Shown here piece after piece: positions 41,930 through 50,150 of a stretch of 64,000 bases of DNA; position 1 is the stretch's first letter, and the number at the start of each line of letters is the position of its first letter. The notes beneath the pieces are model-generated. The model was not told the DNA's origin. It saw only the letters and a program-made list of their open reading frames with translations, and searched no databases. The stretch lies in IMG/VR virus record IMGVR_UViG_3300032893_000021, positions 25,287 to 89,286 of that record. One strand, 5' to 3'. The position numbers and the translations under genes were made by a program. Origin of the DNA: a virus.

Positions 41930-43087
41930 ATGGGAGTCAAGAAGGTCAAGGAGGCGCTGCCCGCTGGCGCCACCCCGGAGACAAGGCCGGACCTGTTCGG
42001 GACGCGCGGCCAGTTCGCACGCGACCAGGACGGCGGGATGATCACGTTCGTCAACGACGCCGACAAGCCGGAGTACGCGACCCCCGAGGCGTCCGGCGTC
42101 GAGCGCGGGTTCTACGTCGCGGACCGCGGGCTGCCCTGGCACGTGGCTCTCTCTCGCACGCTCGGGACGCGCGAGCTGATGGAGGGGCGCGACTCCCTGC
42201 TGGGGGTCGACGAGGCCTGGGAGGCGCTGGGCGGCATCGAGATCGCCAAGGTCCCGGTCCTCACCCCGGACGGGGTCCCCGTCCCCGGCTGGGTCGCGAC
42301 CGTGGACGCCAAGACGGGCGCCCCCACGGGCGGCGTCGTCTCGCCGCGGTACAACGTGTTCCAGGAGCGGGACCTGATCCAGCTGGCAGTCGACCTGGTC
42401 GACGCGGGCGCGATCATCGAGACGGGCGCACACATGGCCGGGACCTCCAGGTTCTGGGTCAGCCTCGAGCTCCCCTCGCTGGAGGTCAGCGTCCCGGGCG
42501 ACGAGTCCGGCCTCCAGTCGTACCTGCTCCTCCGGAGCGGCCATGACGGCGGCATGAAGGCGCAGGCGTACATCACGCAGGTCCGCTCGGTCTGCGCGAA
42601 CACCGAGAACCTGGCGATCGACCGATCGAAGGCGGTCTGGATGCTCTCGCACCGCTCGCGGCTCGAGGGCCACATCGAGGAGGCGCGCCGCTCGCTCGGC
42701 ATCGCGTTCAAGCAGTCCCAGGAGGTCAAGGCGCTGACGACCATCCTCGCCCGCAAGCGGCTCGTCGACGACCAGGTCCGGGAGATCCTCGAGAAGGCCG
42801 TCTGGCCGGTCTCCGGCGACTCGGGCAAGGTCAGCCGCCACGCCGCCGCGGCGTACGAGGACTACCTCGAGAGCCCGACCCTGGACGGCATCCGGGGGAC
42901 GGCCTGGGGCGCGTACAACGCGGTCACGGAGTACCTCGACCACGTCCTCGATTACAAGGACGCGGCCCGGCGGACCGAGGGGCGCCGCCAGCCAGCCGAC
43001 GAGGTCAGGGCCGAGTACCTGATCGACGGCCGGGGGGCCGAGGTGAAGAACCGGGCGCTGCGCGCCCTGGTCACGGCTGCCAAGTAG
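41930..43087 (+). CDS. DUF932 / phage-plasmid LF812-like protein
   Basis: 385 residues. The ATG at 41930 has AAGGAGG nine bases upstream and lies 46 bases after the -10. GFYVADRGLPWHVALSRTLG, GWVATVDAKTGAPTGGVVS, SPRYNVFQERDL, HMAGTSRFWVSLEL, and ITQVRSVCANTENLAIDRS are the ordered motifs of the DUF932 family. It is common in phages and plasmids near replication/recombination genes and has no proven function. First gene of the early operon. Confidence 0.75.
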   Translation: MGVKKVKEALPAGATPETRPDLFGTRGQFARDQDGGMITFVNDADKPEYATPEASGVERGFYVADRGLPWHVALSRTLGTRELMEGRDSLLGVDEAWEALGGIEIAKVPVLTPDGVPVPGWVATVDAKTGAPTGGVVSPRYNVFQERDLIQLAVDLVDAGAIIETGAHMAGTSRFWVSLELPSLEVSVPGDESGLQSYLLLRSGHDGGMKAQAYITQVRSVCANTENLAIDRSKAVWMLSHRSRLEGHIEEARRSLGIAFKQSQEVKALTTILARKRLVDDQVREILEKAVWPVSGDSGKVSRHAAAAYEDYLESPTLDGIRGTAWGAYNAVTEYLDHVLDYKDAARRTEGRRQPADEVRAEYLIDGRGAEVKNRALRALVTAAK

Positions 43088-43097
43088 GACGGGCGCC

Positions 43098-43137
43098 GAC
43101 CCGGCCGGGGCCCTCGCGAGGGGGTCCCGGCCGGGTC
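43098..43137 (+). terminator. long G/C hairpin after DUF932 gene
   Basis: GACCCGGCCGGG (43098-43109) pairs with CCCGGCCGGGTC (43126-43137). The loop itself contains the palindrome CCCTCGCGAGGG. It fills the 70-base gap between genes. Terminator or attenuator without a T-run. Confidence 0.55.
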
Positions 43138-43157
43138 GCAACCGGAGGGAGGTCTCA

Positions 43158-44297
43158 ATGAACACGAAGGGCCGCGGGCACGTCACCCCCGCGATGATCG
43201 AGGCGATCCGGCGCGGCGGGTCCGAGGGCTTGAGCAGGGACGCCATCGCGGCCCGCCTGGGGCTCGCGCCGACCACGGTCGGGGCCTACCTGGCGGACCC
43301 GGCCCGCTACGACGCGACGGTCGTCAGGATGCTCCGGGACGGCGTCACGCAGGCCGAGGTCATCGCCTCGACCGGGCAGGCGCAGGAGTACGTCTCGAAG
43401 GTGAACCGCTCGCTCGAGGGCGAGGCGGCGGCGCGCAGGGTCCTGGCAGGCGGCGCGCGAGACGACGACGGGCCGTTCAAGGTGGAGGCGGCCGCCGCGG
43501 AGCCCCCGGAGGCCAAGGACGAGGGAGGCATCCGGGCCCGCGTCCTCCGGGTCCTCGCCAGGCACGGCCAGCAGCGCGACACGGACAAGCTGCTCTACGA
43601 GTTCAAGCGCGACGGCGGGAACGTGCGGACAGGCCTCCACGAGATGCAGCACGTCGTCCGCTCCCTCGGCAAGCAGGGGCTCGTCGAGTTCACCGAGACG
43701 CGCCGCGGGACGAACCAGACCATCCTGGCCAACATCGCGCTGACGGCATCGGCCGTCGCCGAGGCCAAGGCGATCAAGGCGGCGGCGCACGTCGGCGGCG
43801 TCCGCGCGGGGACCGGCGTCGGGATCGCGGCCCGGGTCGACGAGGAGCACGAGGGGCCGTCCGGCGAGCGCGTCATCGACAAGGCGACGCTCGTCGAGGT
43901 GTCGCTGGTCGCCCACGACTGCCCGTCCTCCGGGCCCGGCAAGGTCTGCGAGCACGGGGTCGGCCGTGCCACGGCCGTCGACACCGACGACGTCGTCCGC
44001 GCCCGAGAGATCGAGGGCGTCAAGTCCAGCGGCTGGGTCACGCCGGACGCCGTGGTCCTCGTCCCGACCGAGCCCGCCCCCGAGCCGGACCGCTACCCGC
44101 TCCTCGCCGAGCTGATCCGGCGGTCCAGCCGCGGGGCGGAGCGGGGCCGCCTCCTGCGGGCGGCCGCCGAGCTGGCCGACGACGACGGGCAGCGCCAGGA
44201 GATCGAGGTGCTGGCCCTCGAGGCCGAGCAGCCGCGGCTCAGCGCGCTGGAGCTCGAGTTCATCGCATACGCCAGAGAGCACAGGAGGACCGCATGA
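43158..44297 (+). CDS. HTH DNA-binding regulatory or replication protein
   Basis: 379 residues, ATG with GGAGGGAGG upstream. Two helix-turn-helix segments: GLSRDAIAARLGLAPTTVGAY (22-42) and GVTQAEVIASTGQAQEYVSK (60-80). A winged region follows around 125-190 (RVLARHGQQRDTDKLLYEFK ... VVRSLGKQGLVEFTETRRGT). The C-terminal 180 residues are unassigned. Probably an early regulator or replication-initiation factor. Confidence 0.6.
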   Translation: MNTKGRGHVTPAMIEAIRRGGSEGLSRDAIAARLGLAPTTVGAYLADPARYDATVVRMLRDGVTQAEVIASTGQAQEYVSKVNRSLEGEAAARRVLAGGARDDDGPFKVEAAAAEPPEAKDEGGIRARVLRVLARHGQQRDTDKLLYEFKRDGGNVRTGLHEMQHVVRSLGKQGLVEFTETRRGTNQTILANIALTASAVAEAKAIKAAAHVGGVRAGTGVGIAARVDEEHEGPSGERVIDKATLVEVSLVAHDCPSSGPGKVCEHGVGRATAVDTDDVVRAREIEGVKSSGWVTPDAVVLVPTEPAPEPDRYPLLAELIRRSSRGAERGRLLRAAAELADDDGQRQEIEVLALEAEQPRLSALELEFIAYAREHRRTA

Positions 44298-44623
44298 CGG
44301 CCTGCGTCGGCTGCGGGGCGGAGGCCACCGGCCTCCGCTGCCGGGCCTGCAACATCAAGGAGCAGAGGCGGCTCTCGCTCGCCGAGTCGGCCGCCCGGGA
44401 CCGGGACCTGATCGCGTCGGTCGAGTCGGAGGGGCTCAACTCGACCCGGCTGGCCAACAGGCTGGGCGTCTCGCGGGTCGCCGCCGCCCGGCGGATCCGC
44501 GACGCGCGGCGCCGGGAGCAGGAGCGCGCCGAGGCCCTCGAGGCGGCCTCCGTCGGCGACGTCGTGCCGTCCCTCGGGGGGGACGGCGAGTCCGAGGTCG
44601 TCTCGGCCTGGACGCGCGCGTAA
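44294..44623 (+). CDS. zinc-ribbon HTH protein
   Basis: 109 residues, ATGA overlap. CVGCG...CRACN zinc ribbon at the N-terminus, then helical RRLSLAESAARDRDLI, then SEGLNSTRLANRLGVSRVAA, a clear helix-turn-helix. A small transcription-factor-like protein; its stop codon forms part of the next promoter's upstream element. Confidence 0.6.
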   Translation: MTACVGCGAEATGLRCRACNIKEQRRLSLAESAARDRDLIASVESEGLNSTRLANRLGVSRVAAARRIRDARRREQERAEALEAASVGDVVPSLGGDGESEVVSAWTRA

Positions 44624-44627
44624 CCCC

Positions 44628-44657
44628 TTTACAGGTATTCGCCGACGGGCGTATGAT
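44628..44657 (+). promoter_or_regulatory. promoter of the recombination/replication operon
   Basis: TTTACA 44628-44633, 18 bp, TATGAT 44652-44657, preceded by TAACCCC. Member of the promoter family described at 4690, but one-directional. Drives the genes from 44704. Confidence 0.75.
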
Positions 44658-44703
44658 CGGGGGGAGTCCCAGCACGCGCTGGGCCACCGTTCAGGAGGAT
44701 TCG

Positions 44704-45414
44704 ATGGGAGCCAAGGGGATGACGCTCTACAAGGTCACGGCCCCGGACGGGACGCCGATCCACGGCGGGAGCGGAGCCTGGCCCCTCCCGTCAGTCGACC
44801 GCCTCGGGCGGCACCGCCGGGGCCGCTGGCGAGCCGTCCCGGACGGGCCGCCGCTCGACCCGTGCGCCTTCGGGCTGCACCTGACCGACGCCGAGCATCT
44901 CCTGGGATGGATTCCGCGCCACTCCCAGTTCTCGGTCTGGGAGGCCGAGACGTCCGACGCGGCCGCAATCGACGCCGGTGACAAGATCGTCGTCAGGCGC
45001 GCTCGGCTCGTCAGGCTGGTCGGGACGATCGGGCCCGAGCGAGTGAAGGACTGGGAGGGCTACCGGCGCGTCCGGGCCCCCGCGCCCGGCGCCGGGCTCT
45101 TCGCCGACTTCGAGGACCACCTCGAGAAGATGGAGGCAGCACGGCTCGCGGCGGCCGCGCGGGAGGAGGAGCTCGCCGAGACGGACGCCCTCCGGGCCGC
45201 CGCCCGGGGCCGCCGGATCGTGTTCGGCAAGCACAGGCTACCGGCGGACCAGGCGGTCTGCCAGGCGTGGCCGACTGGCCAGCAGTGGGAGCGGACGATG
45301 CGCGCGCGGACGGACGCCCTCACGCGCTCGATCCTCGGGGTCACCAGGGCGATGGAGCGGCTCGCCGCCCACTCCCCGGAGATGGCGTCGATGGTGTTCG
45401 GGGTGAAGCGATGA
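44704..45414 (+). CDS. phage protein with YKV...GG...GLHL N-terminal domain
   Basis: 236 residues, ATG with CAGGAGG upstream. MTLYKVTAPDGTPIHGGSGA ... PCAFGLHLT is a phage domain of unknown function (resembles DUF7666). It occurs again at the right edge of the window (63844). A helical middle (DFEDHLEKMEAARLAAAARE) and a second domain with FGKHRLPADQAVC follow. First gene of the recombination operon; function unknown. Confidence 0.6.
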   Translation: MGAKGMTLYKVTAPDGTPIHGGSGAWPLPSVDRLGRHRRGRWRAVPDGPPLDPCAFGLHLTDAEHLLGWIPRHSQFSVWEAETSDAAAIDAGDKIVVRRARLVRLVGTIGPERVKDWEGYRRVRAPAPGAGLFADFEDHLEKMEAARLAAAAREEELAETDALRAAARGRRIVFGKHRLPADQAVCQAWPTGQQWERTMRARTDALTRSILGVTRAMERLAAHSPEMASMVFGVKR

Positions 45415-46469
45415 TGACAGAGGACGAGCCCGCCGGGGCCGGGACGCGCGGCTTCGACGCCACCGCGGCGTTCGAGGCGGAGCGCGCCCACTCGATCGGG
45501 TCGACCGACTCGCCCGCGATCCTCGGGCTGTCGCGCTGGGGGTCGATGCTGACCGTCTGGCGCCGCCTGACGGGGCGGGAGGAGCGGCGGTCGTCCTCGC
45601 TCCCAGCCTGGATCGGGACGCGCATCGAGGGTGTTGTCGACGAGATGTACCGGACCTCGACCGGGAACCCGACGAGGGCCGACAACCTCTGGCACCCGCA
45701 CCCGACCATGCCCGGCATCGGATGCCACATCGACCGCAGGGTCGTGGGCGAGCCGATCGTCGTCGAGCTCAAGACGCGGGCCGGGACGCGCGGCTTCGGG
45801 GACGACGGGTCCTCGGCCGTCCCGCCCGACATCTTCTGCCAGGTCCAGCACCAGATGATGTGCCTCCCGGCCGTCCGCGAGGTCCACGTCGCCGTCCTGT
45901 TCGGCCTGGGCTTCGACTTCCGCGTGCTGCGCGTCCAGCGCGACCCGGAGTTCATCGCCGAGCTGGAGCGGGCGCTGGCCGAGTTCCAGGCCGTGTACCT
46001 CGAGACGGGGGTCGAGCCCCCGGCGGGCGCCACGGAGGCAGACGCGGAGGCGGTCAAGGTCGAGCAGGAGGGCGAGGGGGTCCTCTCCGCAACACCCGAG
46101 CAGGCCGAGGCCCTCGCCGGGCTCCGGGCGGCGGCGCGCGTCTACGCGGCCGCCGCGTACGACCTGGCCCGCGAGAAGAACAGGGCGGTCCAGATGATCG
46201 GGACGGCGGCCGGGATCGTCGGGCCGTTCGGGGTCGTCACCAACAAGGAGCAGGCTGGCCGCCCGGCCCACGCCCGGATCGCGGAGGAGTACAAGGCCGC
46301 GCTCGCCGGGGCGCTGGCGGCCTGGGACGCCCCGCTCGACCCGTCGGCGCCGCTCGCGATCGAGCAGGCCAGGAACACCCTGGAGACGGCCGCCGCCCGC
46401 AACACGGGCCGCCCGTTCCGGGTCCTCAGGATGCAGTGGAGCGACGAGCAGGAAGAGGAGGGCGAGTAG
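45411..46469 (+). CDS. YqaJ-type recombination exonuclease
   Basis: 352 residues; ATGATG start overlapping the previous stop. RAHSIGSTDSPAILGLSRWG is the conserved YqaJ entry motif. D108 in CHIDRR, then E119 and K121 in VVELKTRAG, form the PD-(D/E)xK nuclease core; FCQVQHQMMCL follows as in the family. It degrades the 5' strand of dsDNA ends and hands 3' tails to the annealing protein encoded next (RecT). Confidence 0.85.
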   Translation: MMTEDEPAGAGTRGFDATAAFEAERAHSIGSTDSPAILGLSRWGSMLTVWRRLTGREERRSSSLPAWIGTRIEGVVDEMYRTSTGNPTRADNLWHPHPTMPGIGCHIDRRVVGEPIVVELKTRAGTRGFGDDGSSAVPPDIFCQVQHQMMCLPAVREVHVAVLFGLGFDFRVLRVQRDPEFIAELERALAEFQAVYLETGVEPPAGATEADAEAVKVEQEGEGVLSATPEQAEALAGLRAAARVYAAAAYDLAREKNRAVQMIGTAAGIVGPFGVVTNKEQAGRPAHARIAEEYKAALAGALAAWDAPLDPSAPLAIEQARNTLETAAARNTGRPFRVLRMQWSDEQEEEGE

Positions 46470-46470
46470 A

Positions 46471-47502
46471 ATGGCACGACCGGAAGCGGGCGCCCCGCCC
46501 GTCAGGTCCTCGGCGGTCGCGACGCGGCCGAGGGACTCCCAGATCGAGACGTACAGGTCGATCGCCGACCTGATGAGGCGCCCGGACCGATGGGCGGACC
46601 TGGTCGCGATGACCGGCTCCGTCGAGGCCGCCGAGCGGTTCCTCTCGGTCGCGATGTCGTACATCGCGTCCGGCCGGGACCTCCTCGACTCGACGCCCGA
46701 GTCGCTCATCCAGGCGATCAAGGACGCCGCCGTCCTGGGCCTCGAGCCGACCGGCGTGGCGGGAGAGGCGGCCATCGTCACCTACGCCGGGGTGGCCCGC
46801 CTCCAGCCGATGTACCGGGGAATCCTCAAGCGGGTCCGCAACACCCAGCAGGTGGACTTCATCGACTGCCCGCCGCCGGTCATGGAGGCCGACGAGTTCG
46901 AGTACGGCTGGACCGAGCGCGGCTTCTGGTTCCGGCACAACCCGGACAAGCTCGACCTCGGGGCGGCCCCGGACGGGACGCCGCGCGGCCGGGGCGGATA
47001 CGTCAAGTTCTACGCCTACGCCGTGATGCCCTCGGGCTACGTCCACGGCGAGGTCATGGCCGACTCCGAGGTCCGCGAGGTCCGGGACCAGTACTCGAGG
47101 GCGTACCAGAGATGGCTCAGAGACCAGACGAAGGAGCCGCCGCCCTGGGTCAAGTCCTACGCCGAGATGGGACGCAAGACGGTCCTCCTCAGGATGGGCA
47201 AGCGGATGCCCCAGTCGGCGTTCGACCAGCGCCTGCTCGAGCTCGACGCGATGGCCGAGCGGGCAGCCGACGACGCGACGGCGACGGTCCGCAGGATCGA
47301 CGTGACGAGCGCCCGCCAGCGCGCCATCGAGGCGGCCCGCGGCCTCCCGGCCCCGGCCTCGAGGCAGCTCCCGGCCGGGGAGGCGGCCGCCGCCGAGGCC
47401 CAGGCAGCGCAGACGGAGGAGGAGATGCTCGCCGACGCTCGTGCCGCGACCGAGGTGGCGGCACGGCCCGACCAGGGGCAGGAGGAGCCGCTCGACTTCT
47501 AG
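46471..47502 (+). CDS. recT: RecT-family ssDNA annealing protein
   Basis: 343 residues, ATG two bases after the exonuclease gene. RFLSVAMSYIASGRDLLDST, SLIQAIKDAAVLGLEPTGVA, EAAIVTYAGVARLQPMYRG, GYVKFYAYAVMPSGYVHGE, and PPPWVKSYAEMGRKTVLLRM are the ordered RecT motifs. Alanine-rich tail. With the YqaJ exonuclease it makes a complete two-gene recombinase for replication restart and genome circularisation. Confidence 0.9.
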   Translation: MARPEAGAPPVRSSAVATRPRDSQIETYRSIADLMRRPDRWADLVAMTGSVEAAERFLSVAMSYIASGRDLLDSTPESLIQAIKDAAVLGLEPTGVAGEAAIVTYAGVARLQPMYRGILKRVRNTQQVDFIDCPPPVMEADEFEYGWTERGFWFRHNPDKLDLGAAPDGTPRGRGGYVKFYAYAVMPSGYVHGEVMADSEVREVRDQYSRAYQRWLRDQTKEPPPWVKSYAEMGRKTVLLRMGKRMPQSAFDQRLLELDAMAERAADDATATVRRIDVTSARQRAIEAARGLPAPASRQLPAGEAAAAEAQAAQTEEEMLADARAATEVAARPDQGQEEPLDF

Positions 47503-47669
47503 CGCGACCGCCGCGCGCCCGCGCCGCCCGGGTGGTAGGATGGGCGGACCGCCTGCGCCGTCCCCGCGAGGGACGCCCCCGGCGGCGCGTGGAAACGGGC
47601 GCGATAGCGGGTCCGGTGCTGACACCGCCGGGCCCGCACCGTCTCCGCCCCTTGTGTCAGGAGGGAACG
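47503..47669 (+). other. structured gap before the primase gene
   Basis: No ORF with support. It contains a -10-like TAGGAT near 47535 and several stable hairpins: CGTCCC-CGCGA-GGGACG, and a stem beginning GCGGGTCCGG. A strong CAGGAGGG ribosome site is at the end. Likely the 5' leader of the primase operon, possibly with an attenuating or regulatory RNA fold. Confidence 0.4.
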
Positions 47670-47714
47670 ATGGACCACTCGACCCCAGGCGCCACGTCAG
47701 GGCGCGTCCCGTGA
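47670..47714 (+). CDS. 14-codon leader ORF before primase
   Basis: ATG with CAGGAGGG upstream, reading MDHSTPGATSGRVP, stop overlapping the GTG of the primase (GTGA). The primase GTG itself has no good ribosome site, so translation of the primase is probably coupled to this leader. Confidence 0.5.
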   Translation: MDHSTPGATSGRVP

Positions 47715-48646
47715 GCCAGTACGACCCCGTGGAGGTGGCCACGGTCTACATCGCCATGTTCGCCGCCCGCCTCGACGACCACGCCTTCTGGCGCCCCACG
47801 CCGGACGGCGAGGCGGAGGGCCACTGGGAGCGGGCCCGGCGCCCGCTGACGCCCGAGGCGGCGCTCGGCGGCCTGCGCGGGGACAAGCCCGTCTCGTCCT
47901 ACATGGAGGACGCCGTCGGGGCGACCCACGTCGGAGCCGTGGACTTCGACACCGAGGACGGCTACGCGCGGGGCCTCGAGGTCGCTGGCGTGATGGCGCG
48001 CGCCGGGGCGTACCCGATGCTCGAGAGGTCGAGGCGCGGCTGCCATCTCTGGGTCGTCATCGACGACCAGGTGCCGGGGCAGGCCATGCGGCTCGCGCTG
48101 CGCTGGTGGACCGGTCAGGCGAACGCCCACTGGGCCCGTGACCCGAAGGTCGAGATCCTCCCGAAGCGGCTCGAGCAGCGCGGCCCGGACACGGTCGGCA
48201 GCCCGCTCCGCATGCCGATGATGCCGCACCCGGTGGCAGGGCGCCGCTGGCCCCTCCTGAGGGCCGACGGGACGCGCCTCGGCGAGTCCGTCTCGGCGAC
48301 CCTCCTCGCGGTCGACCAGACACCGGCCGGTCTCGTGCGCGAGGCCGCCGAGCGGGCCCCGCTGCCGCCGGACGAGTGCAGGATTCCCGCCTGGGCCAGG
48401 CCGGTGGCCCGCGAGCCCGGCGACTGCGTCCAGGTCCTCGAGGCCGCCGGGGTGGCCCGCGCGGTCCCGGGACGCGGCTGCCGATGCCCGCTCCACGACG
48501 ACCGGGTCGCGTCCCTCTCGATCGCCCGGGACGGCGAGCGCGTCTGGTGCAAGTCGCCGTCCTGCGTCGCCTACAACAACGGCCGCGGCCTGGGGGCCGA
48601 CCAGCTCGCCCGGGCGCTGGGCGAGCTGGCGGCGGCACCGGCATGA
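47711..48646 (+). CDS. AEP-type DNA primase with CHC2-like zinc finger
   Basis: 311 residues, GTG start. VGAVDFDTEDG (DxD at 78-80), MLERSRRGCHLWVVI (107-117), and EILPKRLEQRGPDTVGSPLR are the catalytic motifs of archaeo-eukaryotic-primase-like phage primases. The C-terminal CRCPLHDDRVASLSIARDG ... CKSPSC is a CHC2-like zinc finger as in DnaG, a mixed architecture known from mobile elements. Probably makes primers together with the RepA-like helicase four genes on. Confidence 0.75.
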   Translation: MSQYDPVEVATVYIAMFAARLDDHAFWRPTPDGEAEGHWERARRPLTPEAALGGLRGDKPVSSYMEDAVGATHVGAVDFDTEDGYARGLEVAGVMARAGAYPMLERSRRGCHLWVVIDDQVPGQAMRLALRWWTGQANAHWARDPKVEILPKRLEQRGPDTVGSPLRMPMMPHPVAGRRWPLLRADGTRLGESVSATLLAVDQTPAGLVREAAERAPLPPDECRIPAWARPVAREPGDCVQVLEAAGVARAVPGRGCRCPLHDDRVASLSIARDGERVWCKSPSCVAYNNGRGLGADQLARALGELAAAPA

Positions 48647-49617
48647 CCACCACGACGCTGGCGGCCGCCAACCCGGTCATCGCCTCGTCGGTCGCGTTCC
48701 GCGACATGCGGCGCGCGGACCTCGAGCGGCACTACGCCGCCGTCCCCTGGACGACGCCGCGGTTCTACCAGAGCCCGACGGTCCTGGCTGGCGGCGGCTC
48801 GCAGTACAGGGCGGCGTTCGTCGAGGGCTGCCTCGCGATCCTCAAGTGGAAGCAGTTCTACTCCCAGCTCGTGGCGTACGCCTTCCTCCCGCCCATGTCA
48901 CCGACCGGCGACGCCGCAGACGAGAGGCGGGCCCTCGCCGAGCTCCGGGCCCGCGGGTTCGGCGTCATGCTCACGGCCGAGGACGGGCGGCGCCTGGACG
49001 TGCCCGCGTCCGACCTCGAGCCGGTCCCGTGGAACACCGAGTACATCTACCGGGCGTCCCATCTGGCGAGGCTCGAGGGCGGCGACTGGGCGAAGCTCAG
49101 GACGTACCGCAACCGGGCCCACCGGGACGGCTACCGCTGCGAGGACTCGCCCGCGGCCTCCACCGGCAACGAGGACATCCTCCGCCTGACGAAGGACTGG
49201 GTGGCGTACCGCCGCAAGGGCGGCGCGATGACGGGCTACATCAGGGCCCTCGGCTGGTGGCCCGCGACGCGCGTCTTCCGGATGTACGACCGCGACGGGG
49301 GCCTGGCCGCGTTCTCCTACACCGAGGACCTCGGCCCGGCGGGCACCGTCATCACCGGGCGCCTCCGCGACTACGCGCGGACCCTCATCCACGACCCGAT
49401 GCAGCTGATCGCCCACCACGAGGCCCTATGGGAGCTCGAGAACCGCGGCGACCGGCTGATGAACCTGGGGGCGGCGGACCCCGTCGGGGGCCCCGGCCTC
49501 CGCTACCACAAGATCGCCCTCAACCCGGTGTCCACCCAGCAGATATACCGCCTCGCGGCGACCGGCGACCCCGGCGCGGAGCCCGGGGCCGGAGAGGAGC
49601 AGATGGCGCTATGGTGA
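48643..49617 (+). CDS. DUF2156-like GNAT-fold acyl/aminoacyl transferase
   Basis: 324 residues, ATGA overlap. IYRASHLARLEGGDWAKLRT followed by YRNRAHR (about 135-160) and MNLGAADPVGGPGLRYHK (about 273-290) match the phosphatidylglycerol-lysyltransferase C-terminal family (GNAT fold). Members move acyl or aminoacyl groups from CoA or tRNA to an amine or hydroxyl. Inside a phage replication operon a nucleobase is a more likely acceptor than a lipid (inference). Coupled to the Cys-cluster and PLP genes. Confidence 0.55.
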   Translation: MTTTTLAAANPVIASSVAFRDMRRADLERHYAAVPWTTPRFYQSPTVLAGGGSQYRAAFVEGCLAILKWKQFYSQLVAYAFLPPMSPTGDAADERRALAELRARGFGVMLTAEDGRRLDVPASDLEPVPWNTEYIYRASHLARLEGGDWAKLRTYRNRAHRDGYRCEDSPAASTGNEDILRLTKDWVAYRRKGGAMTGYIRALGWWPATRVFRMYDRDGGLAAFSYTEDLGPAGTVITGRLRDYARTLIHDPMQLIAHHEALWELENRGDRLMNLGAADPVGGPGLRYHKIALNPVSTQQIYRLAATGDPGAEPGAGEEQMALW

Positions 49618-50150
49618 CGGTCAGGGTGTCCGGCGCCCAGTTGCGGCAGCGGTTCGACGGCTGCCAGCCGGACTTCGTGGCGAACGTCTGCCACGGCATG
49701 TGCTGCTGCCCGACCAAGGGACCGGCGATGCCGGTCATCGTCGTGGCGCGGATCGGGGCCGGGACCTGGAGGCGGACGCCGGGGGAGGACGACATCCGCA
49801 TCACGCGGGACGCCTTGTGCCCGCACTTCGTCGACTACCGGTGCGGCCTCCACGGCGACCCCGAGAAGCCGATGGGCTGCCTCGTCGCCCCGTTCTACAT
49901 CAGCGAGCACGGCCTCCTCGGGGTGCGCAACAGGTACAGGCGGTTCCCGTGCTTCAACGGCGGCGCTCGCCTGCCCGCCTACGTCGCCTTCAGGTCCGGG
50001 CTCGACAGCATCTTCGGGCGCGAGGCGGCCCAGGGGGTCGCCGACGCCGCTGAGGCCGGGGTGGGTATCTTCACGGCCGAGATTCCCGACGGGGCCTACG
50101 CCGCCCTGAAGGAGGTCCAGAGGATCGAGAGTTCCCCGTGGGTCAGATGA
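49611..50150 (+). CDS. Cys-cluster protein (YkgJ-like)
   Basis: 179 residues. ATG at 49611 overlaps the previous stop by seven bases. VCHGMCCCPTKG holds C27 and C31-33; further cysteines sit in LCPHF, YRCGLHGD, GCLVAPFY and RFPCFNGG. The pattern, a CxxxCCC cluster then C-P-x-F...C-G-L-H...G-C, resembles the YkgJ-type Zn/Fe-Cys-cluster family, presumed to hold a metal or Fe-S centre. Middle gene of the GNAT/Cys/PLP cassette; it could be an oxidoreductase or maturation partner. Confidence 0.6.
   Translation: MVTVRVSGAQLRQRFDGCQPDFVANVCHGMCCCPTKGPAMPVIVVARIGAGTWRRTPGEDDIRITRDALCPHFVDYRCGLHGDPEKPMGCLVAPFYISEHGLLGVRNRYRRFPCFNGGARLPAYVAFRSGLDSIFGREAAQGVADAAEAGVGIFTAEIPDGAYAALKEVQRIESSPWVR

Noticed and set aside
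48643-49617. Lipid aminoacylation role for the DUF2156-like protein
   Set aside because: No membrane segments and the gene is locked in a replication operon; kept only as an alternative.
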